A DNA stretch of 64,000 bases from Euglena gracilis (lineage: Eukaryota; Euglenida; Euglenophyceae; Euglenales): NCBI GenBank assembly GCA_039621445.1, contig CP154954.1, positions 15,580,140 to 15,644,139 of the forward strand, written 5' to 3'. Each line of letters begins with the position of its first letter. Within the stretch, counting starts at the first letter, position 1. The translations under genes were made by a program, and so were the position numbers. Shown piece by piece: positions 56,472 through 64,000 of the stretch. Below the pieces are notes generated by a model. It saw only the letters and a program-made list of their open reading frames with translations, ran no database searches and was not told the origin of the DNA.

Positions 56472-59400
56472 GCCCAAGGATTGCGTTACTTGGAACTCCC
56501 CAGTGAGCTGTTGGCAGTTCTCTTCCCAAGTTCAAACAACAGTAGAAATGCTGATGCCATGGAAGTGTTTGTTGGTACAACCATATTTTTTGGTGCCTCT
56601 GACTTTTTCTTACTAGAAAGTGTGTGTGTTTCATCAGTCTTACGAGAGGAGAGTGATGAATACATATTTCTCAACCTTTGAGTTTTGCAAATGAAAGCAA
56701 TGAATGTTGTGAATCATGATTTTCAGCCAACGAACCTTAAATTCTGAGGTTGGCTGAGGTGTAACGTTCCCATCCAGTCGCTGTGTGATTTGTGGTTTTT
56801 TTTCAACTTTTATTCTGAACTCCTTGAATAACAAACAAGTTTTTGATTTTCAAGGGGAAAAAAACAGAACCTCAAACGAAGTCCTCGGATGTTCCACTTC
56901 TGTGCACGTTTGCATTGGCTGCACGGCCCATCCGCGATGACCGCGCCTCGCACAGCTCTGATCAACGGCTGGTCTGGTGGCTTGTGGGGCTGGTGTTTGA
57001 CTACAAAAATAATACAGCACTCCGCGAAAATCATTTAAAAAGGTTTAGAATGGTTTAAACTGGAGACAGTACGAGTCAGAGGCGAGGGTTCAGGGTGGGG
57101 TTAGGATTGGAAATGAGTTCTGGGAGGGGGTGTTTGGGTAGGTGGAGGGTAGGGGTCCCAGGTTTGCACCATGTCTCGGTTCCCCCTCTTTCTTTGGGTC
57201 TTTGGCGTTGTTTGCCATGACATACAGGCCACAATGCTCAGAAAAGAAAGGTAGCCTCAACTTTTTGGCCTGGGTTTCTGCCACACAAACCACCCTTGTG
57301 CGGACGGGGAAGGTGCAAAATGAAGCGAGTTGGGGAGGATCCGAGAGCCGATCGGAGGTGCAGCAGCGTAATCATCGCTGACAAGGCTGCCTGTCTCTTG
57401 TCCTTGTCCTTGTCCCGTCAACGTGGCAAAGCCAATGATTCGCCAACACGAACAAGCCCCCTCCGTTGGCAGTGTCCCTGAGGGTCCCCCCCCCCCTCTG
57501 AGTTGAACTTTCCAAACACAAGGCAAAGAGTTTCCATGCTTGTGTGATCACTTGAGGAAATCCCGTTGTCCTCCTTCAAGCTGGTGCCAATCTTCGTGCT
57601 CCCCAACTTCCAGATGCCTAAAACTTCTGTTACAAACATAAAACTTAAACACAAAGCACTATTACAAGGTCATATGTAATGTGTTTCGTTCGAAGGCCCA
57701 CCAAACAGACGTCTTAGTGACAGTCCTGTCTCCACAGTCCTTCACTCACTCACTCAGGAGACAATTTACAGGCAGAGGCAGGGAAAAATTTCTGGATATT
57801 TACGAAAATTAATTGCAACTGAATTCAAAAGTGTCCATTTTTTGTGTGTTGTTTCCGTGAGATGAATTGTTTTCTGTTTTTCTTATTTGCTGTCTTTTTC
57901 GCTAGTTGTTTCCATGTTTGCAAACAAGATGAACCAAACACACAAATATGCAATCAGTTTTTTTTTAAAAAAAACGGGAGATGACCCAACCCCCAGGGCT
58001 GGCAACTTTTTCCCGGCCAGCAGCTCCCAACCAGCCTGGGCTCCCAACCAGGCTGTGACCCCCACCCCCAGATGTTCACTGAAACAAAGTTGCAAAGTTG
58101 GGACCAGCCTAGTGAAGCCGGGCTCGGCCAAAATAAAATAAGGCCGAAAAAAGAGACTTCAAAAAAAATGTCTCAAAGAGGTACTTTGAAAAATGGTCAA
58201 AAGAGGCTCCAAATGGCATTTTTGTGTGTTTTTGGGGTTTTTGCTTCAATTTTTTTTGGCTTTTTGCCTGTTTTCAGGGTCAGTTGCCAGCCAGCTGGAC
58301 CCCCCCCCCTCTCTCTGAACCAGCCCTGGGGGAGGGTACAGCTAGCACCTTTTTTTCTGGCCAGCACCTTTTCCAGCCATCCCACAGAGCCGGGGAGCAA
58401 AAGTCCCTTTGCAAACAACAGTTAGTCACTCCCCCCCCCTCTGCCTGGGGGAAAGGCTACTTTTGGGATTAACAAACAGCCGAACCTAATCCTGCATCGA
58501 TTTTTTTTTCAGGCACTTCTTACCGGAAACATGCATTTCACCCGAGGATTGAATGGGGATCAGCAAATCCCATCTGTTCCTGTACCTTCCCGCAGCAGTT
58601 GTCAAGCTTCAGATGCAGAAGGAAAGAGTAATGAAGTGCGATCACTTTTTTGGGTTTAATTTGGTTTAGCACAGACGAGAAGTTGATGGTGTCGGCAGAA
58701 GCCCATACCGGGGCTTTTTTTTGTGTAACCCTTTGCGCTTTCTGGTAAGACAGTCAGCCGGATAAAAACTGACGGGGTGTGCAGAACGTGTGTTTGTTTG
58801 CTCTTGTGTTGTTGTTTTTTTCCCCCTTCAGAATCCCGCCTTTTTTTTTCCAGCCCAGGCACCTCTGAAACAGTTGTATTTTTGATAGTCAGTGACAGGA
58901 TTCTGCTGAAGGGTTCATTGCTCCCGGTCAGTGAAGAAGAAAAACCTCGAAAACAGGAAATTCACGGAAAATTCACGGAAAACCATGCGAAATTATGGAA
59001 AATCACAAAAAAAGTACACTTTGGTCTCAGCCAGCACGGAAATGGGAGAAACCCTGCATGTGTGCGCGCGTATATACATCTGTACGTACATGGATGGATG
59101 GATGGATGGGGGGCTCCAGTATGACGGTGAGAAAATTTTTACCCGTTGAGATTTTCGACCATCATTTGTCTCTCATTGTGTTCCTGCTGGACACAGAATA
59201 TCCCGTATTTGCAGGCAGAAAATGTCTAGTTGTCGCATAAGTCAAAGTTTTTGACACTTAGTTAAAAAATTAGCAGAACAAAAGAATAGAACAAAGGATT
59301 TGCGGATGTGAGAGCCGTTTGGGCCAGACAGACAGGCCAAAAACCTACCTGGGCAGGCCACGCATCGCAATGGCGGCCAAGGTGGGGACGGGGCGCACAT

Positions 59401-60448
59401 GTAGACCATCAACGTGGGCACCCCTGCCTGAGCGGTCAGCCGGACCAGGGAGTGGGGGGGCCAGGGAGGTGGTTCCAAACCTGCTGCCAGGCTGGACCCG
59501 ACTGGGGCCCAAACAGGCAAGGCCGAAATCCAGCTGGGGTGCATTTTTCAGCTGACCTTCCCCTCATGGTTTAAGCCACAAACGTGGGAGGTTTCCACCT
59601 TTCATGCAACCACCCCAAATGGTACATGCCCGTCAGTCACTGGCCATGGGCAGGTGACAACACAGGGGGGGGGGAAGTTGGGGCTAAAGAAAATTGGATG
59701 AAAAATTTGGAGGTTGAAAATTTTGACAGTCTCGGCAAAGCTCTTGTTCGACAAATTTCTTGAAATAATGGGCAATTTTTGGTGAAAAATTCCGAAAACC
59801 CTTTGGGGAATTTGGCGAATTTAGCCAAAACGGTAAAAAAAAGGAAAACACTTGCTGGGATTTCATTCCGCCAATTTCTTTCCATTCCACTTTGGGGCAT
59901 TGCCAATTCCCCTAGTAATGCCAATGCTCACACCAAAATGAGTGGATCGTGGGGGGGAAGTGGGGGGAGGTGGTCTTTTTGGACCCAATTGTACCACCTG
60001 GTTTCCGCAGTGCTGTTCCTCAAACCCGTATCAATTTTGACAAATGATAAATGCACAGGAAAAAAATAATTGAATACGAGCAACGCCAATTAACCACTTT
60101 CAGGTTCCGGGACATCTACATTAGTTTCACCAACCCCTGAGACCATTACTTCCCCCACCTTGGATGTCGAAAATTAATGCCGCAGGAAAGAGGAAAGCTG
60201 AAGAATTTTTTTTAACCTGACGATACTTCCCAAAGTGGCCAAATTTTTTGGCACATTTTGGTTTCCGCCACAAAGTGGCCACTGTTTTCGCTACCCACTG
60301 AAACGAGCTGACTTCTTTGAGGATAGGAGGTTGCTCTTGGACAAAATTGAATGAATGGTCAGGAAAACAACATAGTAATCAACCCAACGAGACACAATTT
60401 TTAGAACAACAGTCAAAGGCCATTGCTTTCTGAATGTATGATATCAAA

Positions 60449-60508
60449 ACATACACATGCACACACGCACGGACGCACGCACGCACGCACTCACGCACGC
60501 ACGCACAC

Positions 60509-60571
<63 letters not shown>

Positions 60572-60585
60572 TGCACACACACACG

Positions 60586-60622
<37 letters not shown>

Positions 60623-60742
60623 GCGCACGCACGCCCACACGCACGCCCACACACACACACACACACGCACACGCACACGCACACGCACACGCACACGCAC
60701 ACGCATGCACACACACGCACACACACACACACACACACGCAT

Positions 60743-60818
<76 letters not shown>

Positions 60819-60965
60819 ACGCACACGCACACGCACACACACTCACTCACTCACTCACTCACTCCCTCACTCACTCACTCACTCACTCACTCACTCACTC
60901 ACTCACTCACTCACTCACTCACTCACTCACCCACTCACTCACTCACTCACTCACTCACTCACTCA
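60449..60965. repeat. AC dinucleotide and ACTC tetranucleotide microsatellite
   Basis: AC/ACGC units to about 60838, then about 125 bases of ACTC. All three forward frames are open through it and none is a gene. Confidence 0.97.
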
Positions 60966-62074
60966 CAAATACCAAGCGGCCCAGAGAGCAGTGGATAATT
61001 ATGTCCCCTGTATTCCAAGTCTTCCACCCTGCGCAGTCTTTTTTTTCAGAATGGAGTTTCGCATCTCTTTCACATTTGCACTGACGCTTGTACCTTGGTG
61101 GGGCTCCAGAATTTTCTCCGTCGCATCTTGGCCTAATCTGAGGATTTTGCATCCCTCCCTGGATCGCCCAGTTTGGATCTGGCAGAGGGAAAAGGGACCC
61201 TATCCGGCACCCTCTGTCCAAAGCTTGTCTGGGACGTTGCGACCCTAACCAACAGGAAAAGCTTTTTGAGAGCCGTGTTTTCAGATGCTCTGTTGCTGAA
61301 GCCAAATCACCCAGCAGTATGAAGCAGCTCTCGCCCCCATTTTTTTTAAGAATATACTTGTAGTAGCCCCAAGTGAGTTGCACATGCGATTTTCAGGCTA
61401 TCCTCGTCCGCCCGTGAGAGTCTTATTTGGGGGGCAGCAAAGGTGGTGATAAAAAAAAAACAACAAAAATAAAGAAGGTTTTGGGTTTTTTTTAAAAAAA
61501 GCGCTCATGACGGTTTGCAAAATTTTTTTGAATAGAATCCCATTGACCATCACGTTTTAGGGGAAACACTTTGGGCCATTATTTGGTGCAAAAGTGAAAA
61601 GTGCACCCAATTTTTTTGAATTTTTTTGTGTAAGAAGATTTTGGGCATTTTTGGTTGTGAAGGTGCGTTGGGTTGGTTGCGAGGTAATGTCTCAAAAAGG
61701 TTTATTTTCAGGAAAAAATGGTGTTTTCAAAAAAAATACCTCCGTTTTTTTAAAAAAAAATAGCACGAGCTCTAGGGGGCATTACATTCGAATTATGCTA
61801 CTTCTTGTCTGCTTCCGAATTGGAAAGACGATATCACTGATTATCACTCTTTTTTTTTTATATTTGAAAACCACCATTTGGCAGTCAAATGATGTTAGAA
61901 CATAATATTTATGGAAAAGTATTTTCGAGCCCCAATGCATTTTTTTGTAATGGTGCTGCAAGTAAGAATCTGTATTAAAAATCTGTTTTTGTTTCTGAAA
62001 ATTTGGATATTTGAGTTTCGGGTCGGTGAAGTGATTCAAATAGAAGTCCAGCAAGTGGAACCCCACCTGTTATC

Positions 62075-62215
62075 AACACTTGCATTGTCGCTTGCCCCGG
62101 CCATAATCATCTGGGTGGTGTTCATGGACCTGATGACGTCCTCCGTGGACCTGCTGCGGGGTACCACGCGGGACTCAATGGACGTCATCGTACAAAATAT
62201 CCAACAGTTGCTCAT
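62075..62215 (+). CDS. Gene 2 exon: N-terminal transmembrane segment
   Basis: Reads TLALSLAPAIIIWVVFMDLM then TSSVDLLRGTTRDSMDVIVQ and NIQQLLM. A single N-terminal hydrophobic helix is followed by a helical linker, the layout expected at the N-terminus of a membrane-bound cyclase. The 3' splice site follows CTG 62067-62069. The 5' splice site is set by CAG 62219-62221, where CAGGTT.AGG pairs with CC.TAAACCTG before the next exon. The initiator Met and any spliced-leader acceptor lie upstream and were not identified. Confidence 0.7.
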
Positions 62216-63491
62216 GTGCAGGTTGAGGCAGTCAAGAAGATCCAACATTCAACTTTGGATACCGGTTTTCCTTGCATCGAATGTGAAAAAAACAACCAAA
62301 TTGTCACACTGAACCAGCAAAATGGTCGAAATTGCCCGAGTTGGTAAGAAATGGCAGAAAAATGTGTCAATTTCAGATAGTAAAATTGTCTGTTATCGCA
62401 TTCTTTGAATCAAAGAAAAAAAGTCTTTGATTTGTTGGCAGGTATTTCTTACGCCGGACCCCTCCCTACCCCGGGTGGGTCCAGCCAGCCAGCACTTTTT
62501 TTCCTGCTCCCAGCTGGTCTGTGGACCCTCCGGGGGGGGGGGGGGAGTTGAGAATTTTTTTTTGCAGCCGGAAAATTTTTTCGGACCGAATTGCCGAAAC
62601 TTTTTGAAAAGGTGTCAAAAGTACCAGAAAGGGTCATTTTGGTACGCTTCCCCCCCCCCACCTCAAGAGCTCATTGCCTGAAAAATGCATCCCAGCTGCC
62701 AGCTGGATTCGGGCTTTTCTTGCCTGTTTTTTTCGGGTTCCAGCCAGGTCCAGCGCGGCAGCCGGGTTCAAACCATCTGGACCCCCCCACCCCATAGGGG
62801 GGGGGGGTCCAGCCAGCAGCTGGACGGCTGGACCTTCCCCCTAAGAAATTCCCTTGTGATTGTGGGTCCTTGGATTGACTGATTTGTCAATCCAAGTCAT
62901 GGAGAGGGAGGCAAATGCCCTTGCCTGCTTGTGCCTTGGACACCCGTCTCATACATGGACCTGAAAACTCACACAGTTACCCCTGAAATTATAAACTGGT
63001 ACAGAGATTTACTGTGTTGAATCTTTTGTATGTTATTTATCATTGGCTTTTTCAAGGATAAAATTCAGATTCTCAAACAGGCCTAAAACCATTGATTTTG
63101 ATCCGTTTTGGTCAAAATGGCCAAAACTACAGAAATTACAAAAGCAGCTGAAACGTTTTTAAAAATGGAACACCCTTCTCAAGAATTTCAGTTTTCAACG
63201 TCAGGTCCAGCCCTTCCTTTTCCTGTTTTTTTATTCTGACCTTTCAGTGAACAAGAACACCACCCTAGCCCATTCTCAGTTTTTTTTTTTGCATTCCTCA
63301 AAGAAAGGTTGACCCATAACGTTGACCTGCCTCTTACCTCTATGCGGATTTGGTTTCTCTGAGGGGAGAGGTGTCCAAACAGCTTGTAAGTCTGTAAGTC
63401 TGTGAAATCCACAGGGCAACGTCGGGTGAACATATTTTTTTTTTAATTCGGTTGGCCAACCTTTCCAACCTAAACCCTAAACCTGTTTGGT

Positions 63492-63600
63492 GAGCCAGGC
63501 GATCGAACGGTTCGACGCTCGGCTGACGGAGGGCGAGAAGGAGATGACGGAGGTGGCTCTCATGGTGCAGGGCAGCGGGGTGCTGGGCTACGGCTGGGCA
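63492..63600 (+). CDS. Gene 2 exon (SQAIERFDARLTEGEKEM)
   Basis: Codes SQAIERFDARLTEGEKEM then TEVALMVQGSGVLGYG. Joining to the previous exon restores QQLLM-SQAIERFDARL in frame. 'f..rl.eGE......' is the usual post-membrane helix of receptor-type cyclases before the sensor domain. The 3' end is not fixed; CAG occurs at about 63569-63571 and 63603-63605. Confidence 0.65.
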
Positions 63601-63825
63601 CCTGCAGCGAACCGAATGCGGGGTTGGGCTCCCCTTGCACCCCAGAGCCAGAATTCTTCAGGAGTGTCTTGAAAGCTCTTGCAAACTTTTTGTCCAGAAG
63701 ATTCTGGAACACTGCTGAGTTTGTAAAAGTGTTACCCTTTCTGTGAGCAAGGCATCCGGCGGACACAGAAAAAGAAGGGGCTGTAGCTTTTTGGCGGGGA
63801 CGGCAGTGTGCTAAAGGAGGTGCAA

Positions 63826-63893
63826 GGGAGCGGGTGTCCAACGACGACCTGCGACCCTCGCGATTTGATATCCCGCGGTTGGGCCTGCACACT
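63826..63893 (+). CDS. Gene 2 exon (ERVSNDDLRPSRFDIPRLGL)
   Basis: Reads ERVSNDDLRPSRFDIPRLGL. It is nearly the same segment as gene 1 at 502-553 (DLRPPRFDIPRLGL), and the nucleotide match includes GATATCCC.CGG.TGGG. This is the main direct evidence that genes 1 and 2 are paralogues. Boundaries are approximate. Confidence 0.6.
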
Positions 63894-63905
63894 TCTGTCC
63901 CACAG

Positions 63906-63982
63906 AGCTCATGGCACTCCCATTTTTGAAGCGCGAAGGCAAGTTCAAGACAGTTAGAACTGCGATGAAAGCTGATTTACAG
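63906..63982 (+). CDS. Possible gene 2 exon (LMALPFLKREGKFKTVRTAM)
   Basis: Open between TTCTGTCCCACAG (acceptor-like, ending 63905) and ACAG/GTAAAC (donor-like at 63983), both conventional-looking. Reads LMALPFLKREGKFKTVRTAM and KADLQ. It could be the next exon of gene 2 with a conventional intron. The family of this segment is not recognised. Confidence 0.45.
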
Positions 63983-64000
63983 GTAAACCCCCAAAATAAG

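Larger units (their letters stand above)
37772..62074. other. Intergenic region without a supportable gene
   Basis: I see no exon-like segment with biased codons or recognisable motifs here. The content is repeats: C-tract/G-tract-bounded elements (38.38, 44.65-45.06, 46.2-46.5, 52.0-52.4, 53.4-53.7 kb), a palindromic element (42.78-43.57 kb), a long-TIR element (54.35-54.85 kb), a hAT-like element (56.0-56.5 kb), microsatellites (48.7-49.3, 52.56-52.87, 60.45-60.97 kb) and AT-rich tracts (48.4-49.6, 54.1-54.35, 54.85-55.18 kb). Short non-coding RNA genes cannot be excluded by eye. Confidence 0.6.

Noticed and set aside
60379-61248. HTHTHT and SLTHSLTH frames up to 263 codons
   Set aside because: AC and ACTC microsatellite; a short extension beyond it has no recognisable domain.

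Overview
This is a gene-poor eukaryotic nuclear window dominated by introns and repeats. The clearest coding signal is a membrane-anchored class III nucleotidyl cyclase on the + strand, cut into exons of about 33-150 bp separated by introns of roughly 0.3-6 kb. Its C-terminal half can be read exon by exon from the transmembrane helix (about 16.8 kb) to the stop codon at 37769-37771. Catalytic motifs visible are FADIEG (first metal Asp), KIIGD (second metal Asp plus the Lys expected for ATP), YTCLGDGV and NLSSRLE (Thr at the base-specificity position, transition-state Asn and Arg). The K/T pair suggests adenylyl rather than guanylyl cyclase. The N-terminal, probably extracellular, half lies in looser exons from about 0.5 to 16 kb and its start is off the window. 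A second, probably paralogous gene starts near 62.07 kb on the same strand and runs off the right edge. Both genes carry an exon encoding a closely similar DLRP.RFDIPRLGL segment (near 502 and near 63850).

Many introns are not GT-AG. At frame-preserving junctions the intron has CAG at about +4..+6 and CTG at about -8..-6 or -9..-7, and the sequence after CAG is complementary to the sequence before CTG. From memory this is the described layout of 'nonconventional' introns of euglenids, also reported from other Euglenozoa. I therefore infer a euglenozoan, most likely a euglenid, nuclear genome. This inference rests on intron structure, not on a database match.

Layout: 1-37771, 5'-incomplete cyclase gene 1, with introns full of C-tract/G-tract-bounded repeats, three long ATGT tetranucleotide arrays (6.7-8.4 kb), an inverted repeat family (10-15 kb), a local duplication (23.5-25.2 kb), a CATC/CATA array (25.5-26.2 kb) and several TIR elements. 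37772-62074, intergenic, with no gene I can support; it holds a 783-bp near-perfect palindrome with TA-CAGT/ACTG-TA ends, a long-TIR element at 54.35-54.85 kb, a hAT-like element at 56.0-56.5 kb, ATTC/ATTT, GTCT/GTCC and AC/ACTC arrays, and AT-rich tracts. 62075-64000, start of cyclase gene 2.

Mobile elements supported by both terminal inverted repeats and target duplications include three hAT-like non-autonomous elements with 8-bp duplications (8863-9171, 29658-30124, 56035-56471) and several TA-flanked elements. Nearly all long open frames in the window are read-through of microsatellites or repeats and are not genes.
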